Below, piece after piece: positions 29,923 to 40,460 of a stretch of 64,000 bases of DNA. The stretch is from Nitrospirota bacterium (GTDB taxonomy: Bacteria > Nitrospirota > Nitrospiria > Nitrospirales > UBA8639), in NCBI GenBank assembly GCA_011088105.1, contig JAALKI010000009.1, positions 1 through 64,000 of the forward strand, read 5' to 3'. Each line of letters starts with the position of its first letter. Positions within the stretch are counted from its first letter, which is position 1. Below the pieces are notes generated by a model. The model was not told where the DNA came from. It saw only the letters and a program-made list of their open reading frames with translations, and ran no database searches. Position numbers and translations under genes: made by a program.

Positions 29923-30549
29923 ATGGATCCTCGAGGGCTCATGGGGAAAAAGTTGGGTATGATTCAGGTTTATAATGAAAGCCGCCAGCTTGTTCCTGTC
30001 ACGGTTATTGAGGCCGGTCCTTGTGGTATTTCGGCTATTAAAACCGTAGTTCGGGATGGTTATGATGCTGTTCAGCTTGGGTTTCATGTGGTAGTCGAGC
30101 GTAAGCTAAATAAACCTGAATTGGGACATCTCCGGTCAAGCCAGGGTCGCTTGTGGAAGTATTTGCGGGAGTTTAGAGGGTCAGTTTCTGGCCAGCTTGG
30201 CGATATTGTGACTGTAGGTATTTTTGGTAAGGGTGAGTACATTAATGTTTCTGGTGTGTCGAAGGGTAAGGGGTTTCAAGGGGTTATGAAGCGTCATAAC
30301 TATGCGGGTGGTCCTGCTTCTCATGGTTCGATGTTTCATAGGGCGCCTGGTTCGATTGGGAACAGCTCCTATCCTTCGAGGGTTTGGAAGAATAAGGCCA
30401 TGCCAGGTCATATGGGGTCCGGGCAAGTTACCGTCAAGGGGTTGCAGGTTGTCGATGTAAGGCCTGATGAAAATCTGCTGTTGGTGCGTGGCGCGGTTCC
30501 TGGTCCTATTGGTGGCATGCTCGTTATTCGGAAATCATCAGGGAAGTAA
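29923..30549 (+). CDS. rplC: 50S ribosomal protein L3
   Basis: L3 is an early assembly protein whose loop reaches towards the peptidyl transferase centre. The 208-residue product has the central VSKGKGFQGVMKRH and the GSMFHRAPGSIG segment of the family. It is second in the S10 operon, three bases before rplD. Confidence 0.96.
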   Translation: MDPRGLMGKKLGMIQVYNESRQLVPVTVIEAGPCGISAIKTVVRDGYDAVQLGFHVVVERKLNKPELGHLRSSQGRLWKYLREFRGSVSGQLGDIVTVGIFGKGEYINVSGVSKGKGFQGVMKRHNYAGGPASHGSMFHRAPGSIGNSSYPSRVWKNKAMPGHMGSGQVTVKGLQVVDVRPDENLLLVRGAVPGPIGGMLVIRKSSGK

Positions 30550-30552
30550 TAT

Positions 30553-31173
30553 ATGCCGAATGTGAATGTTGTTGATAATTTAGGCGAGAAGGTGCGTTCA
30601 GTTGAATTGAATGGCGTCTTTGGTGTGAAGGCAAGCCGATCGCTTGTTCACGCTGCTGTTGTCATGCAGCGAGCTTCTTTGAGGCAGGGGAGCGCATCCA
30701 CTAAAGGTCGCGGGGAAGTGAGTGGTTCTGGCCGAAAGCCATGGAAGCAAAAGCATACGGGTCGTGCTCGTGCGGGGTCGAACCGGTCTCCTATTTGGCG
30801 TCATGGCGGTACTGTTTTTGGGCCAAAGCAAAGACAGTATGGCTTTCACATGCCCAAAAAAATGTACAGGGCTGCATTGAGAAGCGTCTTGTCTGCGAAG
30901 TGTGCAGATGGTGAAGTTATTGTTTATGCTGGTGGCGATCTTCCTGAACCTAAGTCCAAATGGTTAGTCAAGGTTTTAGGTCAACTCCAGTTGACGAAAA
31001 AAACGATGATTGTCGTGGGAGAGCAATCGCTAGCATGGGATAGGGCTGGGTCAAATCTTCAGGACGTGAAGGTGGTTCACCCTCAAGGTCTTAATGTCTA
31101 TGATCTTTTGCTCTATGACGTGCTTTTGGTTCTTGAGGATCAAGTTGAAGTTATCCAGGGGTTATGGGCATGA
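30553..31173 (+). CDS. rplD: 50S ribosomal protein L4
   Basis: L4 lines the exit tunnel and in some bacteria represses its operon. The 206-residue product has the tunnel loop region with KPWKQKHTGRARAGSNRSPIW (about residues 58-78). It follows rplC after three bases and overlaps the start of rplW. Confidence 0.96.
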   Translation: MPNVNVVDNLGEKVRSVELNGVFGVKASRSLVHAAVVMQRASLRQGSASTKGRGEVSGSGRKPWKQKHTGRARAGSNRSPIWRHGGTVFGPKQRQYGFHMPKKMYRAALRSVLSAKCADGEVIVYAGGDLPEPKSKWLVKVLGQLQLTKKTMIVVGEQSLAWDRAGSNLQDVKVVHPQGLNVYDLLLYDVLLVLEDQVEVIQGLWA

Positions 31174-31463
31174 ATCGAGACCCTTTTGATATTTTAATTA
31201 AGCCACTCTTGAGTGAGAAAATCACAAACCTCAGGGATCGGTCTAATTGTGTGGCCTTTAAGGTCAGTCTTGATGCCAATCGAATTGAAATTCGTCGGGC
31301 TGTTGAGTCTGCGCTTAAGGTGAAGGTCGAGTCTGTTAATGTCATGAATGTGCTGGGAAAACGAAAACGACAGGGTCGATTTCTTGGAAGAAGGGCGAGC
31401 TGGAAAAAAGCGATTATCACTCTCAAGGAGGGTGAAAAGCTAGATCTGTATGAGAGTGCATAG
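31170..31463 (+). CDS. rplW: 50S ribosomal protein L23
   Basis: L23 sits at the tunnel exit and docks trigger factor and SRP. The product is 97 residues from the ATG at 31170, which overlaps the rplD stop as ATGA and lies eight bases from AGGGG. An ATG two codons upstream (31164) sits too close to that site. The N-terminus with IKPLLSEK is typical of the family. Confidence 0.94.
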   Translation: MNRDPFDILIKPLLSEKITNLRDRSNCVAFKVSLDANRIEIRRAVESALKVKVESVNVMNVLGKRKRQGRFLGRRASWKKAIITLKEGEKLDLYESA

Positions 31464-31523
31464 AGTTTGAGCTGCTTATGAAAACTGTTTGTGGGCGAAT
31501 CAATGCATTTGTAAGGGTGTGGC

Positions 31524-32354
31524 ATGGGTATAAAAGACTATAGGCCAACATCGCCGGGGCGGCGAGGCATGACTGGCCTCACTGGCGAGCAGTTGGATGT
31601 GGCCAGGCCGGAAAAGAGTTTGACGGAGTCGCTCCCTCATTCTGGGGGAAGAAACAATGCTGGTCGAATCACGAGTCGGTTTCGTGGTGGTGGCCATAAA
31701 CGTCTCTATCGACGAATTGACTTTAAGCGTAATAAGACTGATGTGTTTGCTAAAGTTGCTCGTATAGAATATGACCCTAATCGTTCGGCTAGAATTGCTC
31801 TCTTGCATTACACCGATGGGGAAAAGCGATATATCTTGGCTCCCCATGGTCTCAAGAAAGGCGAAATGCTTCAGTCTGGTTTGCAGGCTGATGTGAAGCC
31901 AGGGAATGCGCTTCCTCTTTCGGCTATGCCTTTGGGGACAACCATTCATAACATTGAGCTGAGGCCTGGTAAGGGTGGCCAATTAGCTCGTAGCGCCGGA
32001 ACTTCGGCGCAAGTGATGGGCCGTGATGGGCAGTATGTGCAGATTCGTTTGAGGTCTGGCGAGATGCGAAGAATTCTTGGTGCCTGTATGGCTACTGTAG
32101 GTCAGGTTGGGAATCTTGATCATGCGAAAGTCAAGATCGGCAAGGCAGGTCGTTCGGTTTGGATGGGGCGTCGTCCACATGTTCGGGGTGTGGCGATGAA
32201 TCCTGTTGATCATCCTCACGGTGGTGGTGAAGGGAAAGCTGGGCAGGGTAATCCGCATCCTGTTTCTCCGTGGGGGGTTCCCACGAAAGGCTATAAGACG
32301 AGAAAGCGAAAAAAATCTTCCTCTCAGTTTATTATTTCTCGTAGGAAAAAATAA
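31524..32354 (+). CDS. rplB: 50S ribosomal protein L2
   Basis: L2 is needed for subunit joining and peptidyl transfer. The 276-residue product has the conserved [13 protein letters not shown] near residue 50, [13 protein letters not shown], and the C-terminal [11 protein letters not shown] with the His essential in other bacteria. It is followed by rpsS after 12 bases. Confidence 0.97.
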   Translation: MGIKDYRPTSPGRRGMTGLTGEQLDVARPEKSLTESLPHSGGRNNAGRITSRFRGGGHKRLYRRIDFKRNKTDVFAKVARIEYDPNRSARIALLHYTDGEKRYILAPHGLKKGEMLQSGLQADVKPGNALPLSAMPLGTTIHNIELRPGKGGQLARSAGTSAQVMGRDGQYVQIRLRSGEMRRILGACMATVGQVGNLDHAKVKIGKAGRSVWMGRRPHVRGVAMNPVDHPHGGGEGKAGQGNPHPVSPWGVPTKGYKTRKRKKSSSQFIISRRKK

Positions 32355-32366
32355 AGGGTTAGTTGT

Positions 32367-32654
32367 ATGCCAAGGTCGATCAAAAAAGGTCCGTTTGTGG
32401 ATGATTCGGTTTTGAAGAAAGTTGAAAGAGCGAATCAAGTAAAAGATGGAAAAATGATTAAAACTTGGTCTCGACGGTCTACAATTATGCCTGAGATGAT
32501 TGGTTGTACATTTGCAGTTCATAATGGGAAAAAGTTTATTCCAGTGTATGTGACAGAAAATATGGTGGGGCATAAGTTGGGTGAGTTTTCACCAACTCGT
32601 CTGTTTAAAGGGCATGGGGCAGCAAGAACGGAAAAAGCTGTTGCCTTGAAATAG
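32367..32654 (+). CDS. rpsS: 30S ribosomal protein S19
   Basis: S19 binds 16S rRNA in the 30S head with S13. The 95-residue product has the family N-terminus [13 protein letters not shown] and the C-terminal [17 protein letters not shown]. Standard S10-operon position. Confidence 0.96.
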   Translation: MPRSIKKGPFVDDSVLKKVERANQVKDGKMIKTWSRRSTIMPEMIGCTFAVHNGKKFIPVYVTENMVGHKLGEFSPTRLFKGHGAARTEKAVALK

Positions 32655-32708
32655 TGATGATGTCGGTATCTAGTACGCCAGAAACATTTATGTTAGTGGG
32701 GCATCGCT

Positions 32709-33041
32709 ATGTCTGAAGCTAAAGCTGTTCTGCGATTTGTCAGAATGACTCCAAGGAAATGTCGTCTGATCGTCAATCTTATTCGAGGTCGTGGGGTTCC
32801 AGATGCCTTGAGTGTCTTACGGTACATGCCACGAGCGGCTTCTGGAGTCGTGGAAAAGCTGCTTCGATCTGCAGTTGCCAATGCAGGGCATCATGATGTC
32901 GGTAGTGAAGAGGAGCTAACGGTTGTGCGTGCTTTTGTCGATGTTGGTCCAACGCTGAAACGATTTCGGTCTCGGTCTATGGGAAGAGCCAATCCAATCC
33001 ATAAACGAACAAGCCACATCACAATTGTTGTAGGGTCTTAA
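32709..33041 (+). CDS. rplV: 50S ribosomal protein L22
   Basis: L22 lines the exit tunnel with L4. The 110-residue product contains [18 protein letters not shown] (about residues 11-28) and the C-terminal hairpin with [13 protein letters not shown]. It lies 54 bases after rpsS. Confidence 0.96.
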   Translation: MSEAKAVLRFVRMTPRKCRLIVNLIRGRGVPDALSVLRYMPRAASGVVEKLLRSAVANAGHHDVGSEEELTVVRAFVDVGPTLKRFRSRSMGRANPIHKRTSHITIVVGS

Positions 33042-33093
33042 TTTGTCTGTTACTGGTCAATTTAGGTATGGCGTAAAGGGGTAGTGGGCGACT

Positions 33094-33759
33094 ATGGGTC
33101 AAAAAACGCATCCTTTTGGTTTTAGGCTGGGGTATACGAGAACATGGAATTCTCGTTGGTATTCCAAGAAGGACTTTGTCAAGCTTCTTCATGAAGATAT
33201 TGCTATCCGAGAGCTTGTAAAGTCTCGTCTCTATCATGCCGGTATCTCCCGCGTAGAATTAGAGCGGTCTGGCAACCAGGTGAAGATTATTATTCACACA
33301 GCCAGGCCCGGTATTATCATCGGTCGAAAAGGGGCTGAGGTTGATAAGCTAAAGGCTTCTTTTGAGCAGCAATATAATCGTGAAGTCTATGTGACCGTGA
33401 AGGAGATCAAAAAACCTGAGCTGGATGCACAGCTTGTCGCAGAAAATATTGCCTTACAATTACAAAAACGTGTGTCGTTTCGGAGAGCGATGAAGCGAAG
33501 TGTTGCGTCGGCACTTCGATTGGGCGCACAGGGTGTTCGTGTCTCTTGTGCTGGACGATTAGGTGGCAATGAGATTGCCAGAACGGAATGGTATCGAGAG
33601 GGACGCGTGCCGTTGCATACTCTTCGGGCCAACGTTGAATATGGGTTCGCGGAAGCGCACACGACTATGGGGCAAATTGGCGTAAAAGCTTGGATTTATA
33701 AAGGTGAAGTTGACATCCAGGAAGTTGGGAAATCTGAAACGCAGCTAGGCTTTCTGTAA
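33094..33759 (+). CDS. rpsC: 30S ribosomal protein S3
   Basis: S3 helps form the mRNA entry channel. The 221-residue product begins [13 protein letters not shown], has a KH domain with [13 protein letters not shown] (about residues 70-85) and ends in the C-terminal domain with [17 protein letters not shown]. It lies 52 bases after rplV. Confidence 0.96.
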   Translation: MGQKTHPFGFRLGYTRTWNSRWYSKKDFVKLLHEDIAIRELVKSRLYHAGISRVELERSGNQVKIIIHTARPGIIIGRKGAEVDKLKASFEQQYNREVYVTVKEIKKPELDAQLVAENIALQLQKRVSFRRAMKRSVASALRLGAQGVRVSCAGRLGGNEIARTEWYREGRVPLHTLRANVEYGFAEAHTTMGQIGVKAWIYKGEVDIQEVGKSETQLGFL

Positions 33760-33810
33760 ATAGCCCTATTTGTAATGAGAATGAAATTTTAACCAGTCAA
33801 GGTTTTTGGA

Positions 33811-34233
33811 ATGCTTTCGCCGAAAAAAGTTAAGTTTAGAAAAGTTCAAAAAGGAAGAATGAGGGGGAAGGCCTATCGAGGTGGAGATGTTTCCTTTGGC
33901 CAATATGGTCTCAAGGTCTTGGAGCCTGGAAGAATTACTGCGAGGCAGATTGAGGCTGCAAGAATTGCCATGACCCGGTATGTCAAGCGGGGTGGTCGAA
34001 TTTGGACACGAATATTCCCTGACAAGCCTGTCACGAAAAAGCCTGCTGAAGTTCGAATGGGAAAAGGGAAGGGAAATCCAGAGTTGTGGGTGGCGGTTGT
34101 GAAGTCTGGCCGTATCCTCTATGAAATGGATGATGTCTCCAGGGATGTCGCGAAAGAGGCTTTTCGCCTGGCAGGTCATAAACTTCCGCTGGCAACAAGA
34201 TTTGTCGTTCGGGGTGAATTGCCCATTTCTTGA
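33811..34233 (+). CDS. rplP: 50S ribosomal protein L16
   Basis: L16 organises the A-site tRNA binding region of the 50S subunit. The 140-residue product starts [16 protein letters not shown] and contains [21 protein letters not shown], cut short here as [14 protein letters not shown], plus the KGKGNPE loop. It lies 10 bases before rpmC. Confidence 0.96.
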   Translation: MLSPKKVKFRKVQKGRMRGKAYRGGDVSFGQYGLKVLEPGRITARQIEAARIAMTRYVKRGGRIWTRIFPDKPVTKKPAEVRMGKGKGNPELWVAVVKSGRILYEMDDVSRDVAKEAFRLAGHKLPLATRFVVRGELPIS

Positions 34234-34243
34234 GGATGTGTCT

Positions 34244-34438
34244 ATGGATGTTCAGGGTCTTAGGGGAATGGAAAAAGAGGAATTGACAGAAAAAGTTCAT
34301 CAGTTGAAGCAGGAATTATTTCATCTGCGCTGTCAGTTAGCGATGGGAAGAATCGAAAATCCGATGCAGATTCGTCGGGCTCGTAGGGATGTGGCTCGGG
34401 TGAAGACGTTATTGCGCGAAAAAGAGCTGTCTGCTTAA
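34244..34438 (+). CDS. rpmC: 50S ribosomal protein L29
   Basis: L29 is a small helical protein by the tunnel exit. From the ATG at 34244 the product has 64 residues (MDVQGLRGMEKEEL...), the usual length, with GAGGA upstream. The frame is open further upstream inside rplP, but that extension is not part of the family. Confidence 0.94.
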   Translation: MDVQGLRGMEKEELTEKVHQLKQELFHLRCQLAMGRIENPMQIRRARRDVARVKTLLREKELSA

Positions 34439-34513
34439 TGGGCGAGATGCGTGGATTATTTTTGGATTCCTCTACGGTTGTTTGGCGTTTAAGTCGTTAG
34501 GAATGGGTATAGG

Positions 34514-34792
34514 ATGAAGAGCGAGCAAAGTAAGCAGCGAGTTGTCTATGGAATGGTCGTGAGCGACAAAATGGAAAAAACCGTTGTTGTGGCGGTGACG
34601 CGTATTGTGTCTCATCCTTTCTATGGAAAGGTCATGCGCCGAATATCAAAGTTTAAGGCCCATGATGAAACAAACCGTGTGCGGATAGGTGATCGAGTGA
34701 AAATTGTCCACACACGTCCATTATCAAAAGAGAAGCATTGGCGTGTTGCAGAAGTCGTGGAGCAAGGCGAGTATGCAAAGTCGCTCTCCTGA
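34514..34792 (+). CDS. rpsQ: 30S ribosomal protein S17
   Basis: S17 is an OB-fold primary 16S rRNA binder. The 92-residue product contains VVSDKMEKTVVVAV and the C-terminal GDRVKIVHTRPLSKEKHWRV. It lies 75 bases after rpmC. Confidence 0.95.
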   Translation: MKSEQSKQRVVYGMVVSDKMEKTVVVAVTRIVSHPFYGKVMRRISKFKAHDETNRVRIGDRVKIVHTRPLSKEKHWRVAEVVEQGEYAKSLS

Positions 34793-34888
34793 TTCGGGTA
34801 GGTTGCTTTTTAATAAATTCTGACGATTGAAACGTCTGGTGCAAAAAGTATTGGGGGCTGGCAAGGTAATCCCCTGGAGTGTTAAGCC

Positions 34889-35257
34889 ATGATCCAAAAT
34901 TATACTTATTTAGAAGTTGCAGATAATTCTGGGGCTAAGAGTGTCAGATGTTTTCATGTGCTGGGTGGAACCAGAAGGCGATATGGAGGACTTGGTGATA
35001 TTATCGTTGTCTCGGTTCGGGAGGCCATTCCTAAGGCCTCAGTCAAAAAAGGTCAAGTTGTAAAAGCTGTCATTGTTCGAACAAAAAAAACCCGTCGTCG
35101 TGAAGATGGTTCATATATTCGGTTTGATCAAAATGCCTGTGTGTTAGTGAATAATCAGGGCGATCCCATTGGCACAAGAATTTTTGGCCCTGTTGCGAGA
35201 GAGCTCAGGAAGAAAAAATATATGAAAATTGTTTCTCTGGCTCCAGAAGTAATTTAG
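34889..35257 (+). CDS. rplN: 50S ribosomal protein L14
   Basis: L14 forms an intersubunit bridge. The 122-residue product has the standard N-terminus ([17 protein letters not shown]) and the C-terminal [13 protein letters not shown]. First gene of the spc operon segment; a 96-base gap separates it from rpsQ, but I saw no clear promoter there. Confidence 0.96.
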   Translation: MIQNYTYLEVADNSGAKSVRCFHVLGGTRRRYGGLGDIIVVSVREAIPKASVKKGQVVKAVIVRTKKTRRREDGSYIRFDQNACVLVNNQGDPIGTRIFGPVARELRKKKYMKIVSLAPEVI

Positions 35258-35280
35258 GCCGTTCATCAAAAGGTAATGTT

Positions 35281-35649
35281 ATGAGACGAACTGGTCGTTC
35301 AATAGCCTCATCCATGAGGTCAAAGAAATCGAAATTGAAAAAAGGTGATACCGTTATGGTTATTGCAGGGCGGGAGCGTGGGAAGACCGGGAATATTCTA
35401 TCAGTCAATACAGAAAAGGGTGTTGTGACTGTAGAACGGTTGAACATGATAAAGCGCCATACGAAGCCCACTCAAAAGAATCGTCAAGGTGGAGTGATTG
35501 ATCGTGAAGGGCCGTTGGCCATTTCCAATGTCATGCTCTATTCTGAGTCAGTGCAAAAGCCATCGAGGGTTGGCATAAGGGTCCTGGATGGTGGGAGAAA
35601 AGTCAGGTTTTTCAAGAAAAGCGAAGATGAAATCTTGGATGAAAAGTGA
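35281..35649 (+). CDS. rplX: 50S ribosomal protein L24
   Basis: L24 initiates 50S assembly. The 122-residue product has the KOW motif in KLKKGDTVMVIAGRERGKTG (about residues 18-37) and the segment HTKPTQKNRQGG. The first 11 residues, before MRSKKSK, are longer than usual, but the AAGG ribosome-binding site supports 35281 as the start. Confidence 0.94.
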   Translation: MRRTGRSIASSMRSKKSKLKKGDTVMVIAGRERGKTGNILSVNTEKGVVTVERLNMIKRHTKPTQKNRQGGVIDREGPLAISNVMLYSESVQKPSRVGIRVLDGGRKVRFFKKSEDEILDEK

Positions 35650-35686
35650 GTGACATGCTCTGTTACATGCTAAAAAGGATACAATA

Positions 35687-36253
35687 ATGAGTGCCCAGTC
35701 ACAAGCGGTTTCTTCTCCTCGGCTCAAGGTGAAGTTTCAAGAAGAAGTTGTTCCAAAAATGTTGAAGGAGTTTTCCTATAAAAACCCCATGCAGATTCCT
35801 CGGCTTGAGCGCATTGTCATCAATGTTGGCATGGGAGAGGCGGTGCAAAATGTGAAGCTCTTGGATGGTGTGGTGTCAGAGCTTGCACTGATTACTGGGC
35901 AAAAACCCATTGTGACAAGAGCCAAAAAAGCCATTGCCGGTTTTAAACTACGACAAGGAATGCCTGTTGGGGCTAAAGTGACATTGCGGGGCGGACGCAT
36001 GTATGAATTTCTTGATCGCTTTCTCAATGTTGGTTTGCCAAGGATTCGTGATTTTCGTGGTGTTTCTCCAAAAGGTTTTGATGGTCGAGGGAACTATTCA
36101 ATGGGTCTCAAGGAGCAGTTAACGTTTCCTGAAATTAAATATGATGACGTTGCCTCGATTCATGGGATGGATATTACGATGGTAACAAGTGCAAAAAGAA
36201 ATGATGAAGCCAAAGCTTTATTGGGATATTTGGGAATACCTTTTTCGTCTTAA
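35687..36253 (+). CDS. rplE: 50S ribosomal protein L5
   Basis: L5 binds 5S rRNA and contacts the P-site tRNA. The 188-residue product has the family segments [20 protein letters not shown] and the C-terminal region with [21 protein letters not shown] short N-terminal extension precedes the conserved core. Confidence 0.96.
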   Translation: MSAQSQAVSSPRLKVKFQEEVVPKMLKEFSYKNPMQIPRLERIVINVGMGEAVQNVKLLDGVVSELALITGQKPIVTRAKKAIAGFKLRQGMPVGAKVTLRGGRMYEFLDRFLNVGLPRIRDFRGVSPKGFDGRGNYSMGLKEQLTFPEIKYDDVASIHGMDITMVTSAKRNDEAKALLGYLGIPFSS

Positions 36254-36284
36254 TCGTGCGGAACCAACACGTTAGGGGAGCGTT

Positions 36285-36470
36285 GTGGCCAGAAAAGCGT
36301 TAAAGATTAAAGCGGCCAGCCAGCCGAAGTTTTCAGTTCAACGATATAATCGATGTGCTTTGTGTGGAAGAGTGCGCAGCTTTTTGCGACGATTTGCTAT
36401 GTGTAGGATTTGTTTCCGGTTTCATAGTCTTCGTGGTGATATCCCTGGTATGAGGAAGTCGAGTTGGTGA
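36285..36470 (+). CDS. rpsN: 30S ribosomal protein S14, zinc-binding short form
   Basis: The 61-residue product is the type Z (C+) S14: two CxxC pairs (CALC at residues 24-27, CRIC at 40-43) bind zinc, and the C-terminus GMRKSSW matches the family. Translation starts at GTG 36285 after AGGGGAG. With zinc-type L33, L36 and S4, the genes here point to a zinc-replete ribosome set. Confidence 0.94.
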   Translation: MARKALKIKAASQPKFSVQRYNRCALCGRVRSFLRRFAMCRICFRFHSLRGDIPGMRKSSW

Positions 36471-36564
36471 GCATCTGTGCTATGCCAACATTTTGAGAAA
36501 TGAAGATTGTTAAAGGGGTGAGTTTCTTTGTTTGTAGTTTGTGATTGAAGGATTAGGTGTAGAG

Positions 36565-36972
36565 ATGTCAATGACGGATCCACTAGCCGATTTATTTACC
36601 CGCATTCAAAATGCTGGGAAGCGAGGTCATGAAACGGTGACCCTCCCTGCCTCGAATATGAAGTCAGCGGTCCTGAAAATTTTTAAATCTGAAGGGTTTA
36701 TTCAGGACTATGAGCGGACTGTGGCGGATAGTAAACATGCCGTCATAAAAATCGAACTGCGGTATCTCCCGGGTAGGAAGAAAAAACCTATGATTACGGG
36801 TATTCGACGGATCAGCAAGCCTGGTTGTCGTGCTTATGTTGGGAAAAATGATATTCCTCGTGTCATGGGTGGTCTTGGTGTCACTTTTCTCTCGACTTCG
36901 AGAGGTGTGATGACAGATCAACAATGCCGAGAGCATGGTGTGGGTGGTGAGGTCCTCGGATGTATTTGGTGA
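36565..36972 (+). CDS. rpsH: 30S ribosomal protein S8
   Basis: S8 is a primary 16S rRNA binder and the usual repressor of the spc operon. From the ATG at 36565 the product has 135 residues starting MSMTDPLADLFTRI. It ends GEVLGCIW as in the family and has the conserved STSRGVMTD. The open frame starts eight codons earlier, at 36541, without family support. Confidence 0.94.
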   Translation: MSMTDPLADLFTRIQNAGKRGHETVTLPASNMKSAVLKIFKSEGFIQDYERTVADSKHAVIKIELRYLPGRKKKPMITGIRRISKPGCRAYVGKNDIPRVMGGLGVTFLSTSRGVMTDQQCREHGVGGEVLGCIW

Positions 36973-37032
36973 GATAGAATTGACTGGTCTAATAATTATG
37001 AGATGCCGCGTTATGATTGATCAGAGGATGTT

Positions 37033-37572
37033 ATGTCACGGATAGGGAAAAAGCCTATTCCTATTGGCTCAGAGATTGAGGTGAAAATTGAGGATCGCGA
37101 TGTGTCTGTGAAGGGGCCACGCGGTCGGTTGAGTTGGGCCTTGGCTCAAGGGGTGGATATTGCGGTGGAGAATGAGTCCATTCATGTTCGTCGGTCTGGG
37201 GACTCACCGGCTCTTCGTGCATTGCATGGATTGACACGGGCTGAGTTGCAAAATATTGTGAATGGCGTGACAAAAGGTTATGAAAAAACATTGGAGTTAA
37301 CCGGTGTTGGATATCGAGCGCAATTGCAAGGCCAAGTCTTAACATTGAACGTGGGCTTTGCTCATCCTATCTTACTCGATATTCCTTCTGGCGTGGAGGC
37401 CAGCATAGAGAAACAGGTTGCTATCACAATTCGTGGGATCGATAAACGACTTGTGACTCAAGTCGCCGCGGATATCCGTCAAGTTCGACCACCAGATGTC
37501 TATAAGCAAAAAGGCATTAAATATGCTGGTGAAGCGTTAAGAAAAAAAGCTGGAAAAACCGGGAAAAAGTAA
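37033..37572 (+). CDS. rplF: 50S ribosomal protein L6
   Basis: L6 lies near the sarcin-ricin loop. The 179-residue product begins [11 protein letters not shown], holds the central [16 protein letters not shown] and ends with the signature [15 protein letters not shown]. It is followed by rplR after 13 bases. Confidence 0.96.
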   Translation: MSRIGKKPIPIGSEIEVKIEDRDVSVKGPRGRLSWALAQGVDIAVENESIHVRRSGDSPALRALHGLTRAELQNIVNGVTKGYEKTLELTGVGYRAQLQGQVLTLNVGFAHPILLDIPSGVEASIEKQVAITIRGIDKRLVTQVAADIRQVRPPDVYKQKGIKYAGEALRKKAGKTGKK

Positions 37573-37585
37573 AAGGCAGGGGAGT

Positions 37586-37951
37586 ATGTCCCAATTAAAC
37601 AAGGTCAGAAGGTTCTATCGTCGGAAGGCACGAGTTCGAAAACGTATCTTTGGTACATCTCAGCGCCCACGATTAAGTGTTGCGCGTACCAATTCTCATA
37701 TTTATGCCCAAATTATTGACGATACGGTTGGGCGAACGTTGGTCACAGCATCATCCAGGGACGCTGATATTCGTGGAAATCCTGCTGTAGGAGGAAATGT
37801 GCAGACTGCCAAGCTTGTTGGGGAATTATTAGCAAAACGAGCGCAGACGGCCAATATTTCAGCGGTGGTTTTTGATCGAGGGGGGTGTTTGTATCATGGC
37901 CGTGTTAAGGCTTTAGCTGATGCCTCTCGGTCGCATGGCCTGAATTTATAA
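37586..37951 (+). CDS. rplR: 50S ribosomal protein L18
   Basis: L18 binds 5S rRNA. The 121-residue product has the N-terminal basic arm, [20 protein letters not shown] and the C-terminal [18 protein letters not shown]. It is in standard spc order. Confidence 0.96.
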   Translation: MSQLNKVRRFYRRKARVRKRIFGTSQRPRLSVARTNSHIYAQIIDDTVGRTLVTASSRDADIRGNPAVGGNVQTAKLVGELLAKRAQTANISAVVFDRGGCLYHGRVKALADASRSHGLNL

Positions 37952-37985
37952 TGAGACAGTTTATTATTGTAAGGAGTATCTCTTA

Positions 37986-38477
37986 GTGCGAATTAATCCT
38001 GAAGAGTTAAGTCTTAAGGATAAGTTAGTCTCTGTCAACCGTGTTGCCAAAGTCGTCAAAGGCGGAAAGCGCTTTTCCTTTTGTGCGTTGGTGGTTGTCG
38101 GAGATGGGAATGGATGGGTCGGCATTGGAAAAGGCAAGGCCACGGAAGTGCCCCCAGCTATTGCAAAGGCCGTAGGACAAGCAAAGAAAAATCTTATTAA
38201 AGTGCCTTTGAAAAATGGCAGTATTCCCCATGATGTGCATGGGCATTTTGGGGCAGAACATGTTCTGCTCAAGCCAGCAAGAGAAGGTGCCGGTATCATT
38301 GCCGGGGGGGCGGTTCGTGCAATCTTAGAGGTTGTAGGCGTCCATAATATCATTGCCAAAACATTAGGCCGTGGTAATCCATTCAATGTTGTGCGGGCAG
38401 CACTCGAAGGGTTGTCTCAATTGAAAGATCCTGCGGAAACTCGACGCCTTCGACATCGCACGCAAGAGATTGAATAG
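37986..38477 (+). CDS. rpsE: 30S ribosomal protein S5
   Basis: S5 contributes to decoding fidelity. The 163-residue product has the double-stranded-RNA-binding N-terminal half ([19 protein letters not shown]) and the [12 protein letters not shown] loop. The start is GTG 37986 after AAGGAG. Confidence 0.95.
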   Translation: MRINPEELSLKDKLVSVNRVAKVVKGGKRFSFCALVVVGDGNGWVGIGKGKATEVPPAIAKAVGQAKKNLIKVPLKNGSIPHDVHGHFGAEHVLLKPAREGAGIIAGGAVRAILEVVGVHNIIAKTLGRGNPFNVVRAALEGLSQLKDPAETRRLRHRTQEIE

Positions 38478-38500
38478 CCTCAGCCAAGACACAGGTTTGT

Positions 38501-38704
38501 ATGAAATTACAGATTCCCAGCAACCATTCAACGCTTGTCATTACGCAAGTTCGTAGCTCAATTGGAAGACAGGCTCATCAGCAGCTTATTCTGCGGGGAT
38601 TGGGCCTTCGTGGGATCCGTAAAACAGTCCAACGTCCTAATACTCCTCAGGTTAGGGGACTGATTGAAAAAATTCAGCATCTCGTTGAAGTGAATTCATT
38701 ATGA
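38501..38704 (+). CDS. rpmD: 50S ribosomal protein L30
   Basis: A 67-residue protein with the L30 ferredoxin-like core ([12 protein letters not shown], then [20 protein letters not shown]). It overlaps rplO by four bases (ATGA), which implies translational coupling. Confidence 0.93.
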   Translation: MKLQIPSNHSTLVITQVRSSIGRQAHQQLILRGLGLRGIRKTVQRPNTPQVRGLIEKIQHLVEVNSL

Positions 38705-39150
38705 AATTACATGATTTACGCCCTGCGCTTGGGTCAAAAAAGAAAAAAAAGCGAATTGGAAGAGGCCCTGGCTCAGGTTCTGGAAAAACTTCTGGAAAAG
38801 GGCATAAAGGTATGTTGGCACGATCTGGGCGTGCCAATGTTCAAGGTTTTGAAGGTGGCCAAATGCCATTGGCGCGTCGTCTTCCTAAGCGAGGCTTTCA
38901 TAATGTCTTTCAAGTCAAATATGCAGTTGTGAATGTGAAAGACTTGGCATTGCTAGAGGACATATCGGAAATTACGCCAAAGATTTTGATAGAAAAAGGT
39001 CTTGTCAAACGCCGAACGTGGCCTGTGAAGATTTTAGGCAAGGGTGAGCTGACTCGATCCCTCGTGGTCGAAGCTCATAAATTTAGCCAGTCAGCACTTC
39101 AGAAGATCGAGCAAGCAGGCGGACAGGTCAGGGTCACAGGTCGTGCTTGA
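38701..39150 (+). CDS. rplO: 50S ribosomal protein L15
   Basis: The 149-residue product has the Gly-rich basic N-terminus ([19 protein letters not shown]) and the segment [17 protein letters not shown]. It overlaps secY by eight bases. Confidence 0.96.
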   Translation: MKLHDLRPALGSKKKKKRIGRGPGSGSGKTSGKGHKGMLARSGRANVQGFEGGQMPLARRLPKRGFHNVFQVKYAVVNVKDLALLEDISEITPKILIEKGLVKRRTWPVKILGKGELTRSLVVEAHKFSQSALQKIEQAGGQVRVTGRA

Positions 39151-40456
39151 ACGGCTCATCACGAGCTTCCAAAATATCCTAAAAATTCCCGAGTTACGTG
39201 GCCGAGTACTTTTTACCTTGGCCATGTTAGCTGTTTACCGAGTGGGCGCTCATGTGCCGACACCTGGTATTAACAATGAAGAATTAGCCTCGTTTCTCCA
39301 TGATCGTGGCGGAGCGCTTCTGGGGTTTTTAGATATATTCTCGGGAGGCGCTCTTTCTCGTCTGACCATCTTCGCGCTTGGAATCATGCCCTATATTAGC
39401 GCGTCGATTATTCTACAGCTTCTGACTGTTGTCATTCCTCATTTATCAAAGCTGGCTAAGGAAGGTGAGCGCGGCAGAAAAACCATTATCCAATATACCA
39501 GGTATGGTACGATTGGCATTGCCTTAGTCCAGGGTTTTGGTATTGCCATTGGGCTTGAGGGGATGAATCAAGGAGCTTTTGTGCTCGAACCTGGTTGGCC
39601 GTTTCGGTTAATGACCATTATTACCCTGACGGCTGGGACCGCATTTCTCATGTGGTTAGGGGAGCAAATTACGGAACGAGGCGTCGGCAATGGCATTTCG
39701 TTAATTATTTTTGCGGGAATTGTTGCGAGACTACCGAGCGCAGTTGCTCAGACATTTGAGCTCTATCAGATTGGACAATTAAGTCTAATTCTTTTAGTGT
39801 TGCTTGTGGTGGTGATGCTTGGGGTTGTTGCGGCGATAGTTTTTCTTGAGAGCGGTCGTCGAAAAATTCCGGTCCAATATGCCAAACGGGTAATGGGCCG
39901 ACGGGTATTTGGTGGGCAAAGCACACACATCCCCCTGAAGATCAACACGGCAGGCGTGATTCCGCCAATCTTTGCGTCTTCGATTATTGCCTTTCCTGCA
40001 ACGATTACAAGTTTTATTCAGGTTCCTTGGGTCCAAGCCATTGGCGCACAACTTGCTCCAGGTTCGTTTTTATACACTCTGTTATATGTGTCGATGATTT
40101 TGTTTTTTTGCTTTTTTTATACAGCGGTGGTGCTTAATCCCGTAGATATGTCTGATAATATGAAAAAGTATGGTGGGTTTATTCCCGGTATTCGGCCAGG
40201 GCAACGAACCTCAGATTATATTTATAAAGTGTTGACACGGATCACCTTTGCCGGTGCTATTTACTTGGCCATTGTCTGTGTGATTCCAGAATTGTTGATT
40301 TATCGTCTCAATGTACCATTTTACTTTGGCGGAACTTCGTTGTTGATTGTGATTGGTGTGGGACTTGATACGGCTCAGCAAATTGAGTCCCATATGTTAA
40401 TGCGTAACTATGAAGGATTCTTAGCCAAGGGTCGTCTAAAAGGACGGAGTGGATAA
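39143..40456 (+). CDS. secY: Preprotein translocase subunit SecY
   Basis: SecY forms the protein-conducting channel of the inner membrane. The 437-residue product has ten hydrophobic segments, the plug region with [14 protein letters not shown] (about residues 60-74) and the cytoplasmic loop with [11 protein letters not shown] (about 241-251). Translation begins at GTG 39143 inside the end of rplO. Confidence 0.96.
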   Translation: MLERLITSFQNILKIPELRGRVLFTLAMLAVYRVGAHVPTPGINNEELASFLHDRGGALLGFLDIFSGGALSRLTIFALGIMPYISASIILQLLTVVIPHLSKLAKEGERGRKTIIQYTRYGTIGIALVQGFGIAIGLEGMNQGAFVLEPGWPFRLMTIITLTAGTAFLMWLGEQITERGVGNGISLIIFAGIVARLPSAVAQTFELYQIGQLSLILLVLLVVVMLGVVAAIVFLESGRRKIPVQYAKRVMGRRVFGGQSTHIPLKINTAGVIPPIFASSIIAFPATITSFIQVPWVQAIGAQLAPGSFLYTLLYVSMILFFCFFYTAVVLNPVDMSDNMKKYGGFIPGIRPGQRTSDYIYKVLTRITFAGAIYLAIVCVIPELLIYRLNVPFYFGGTSLLIVIGVGLDTAQQIESHMLMRNYEGFLAKGRLKGRSG

Positions 40457-40460
40457 TCGC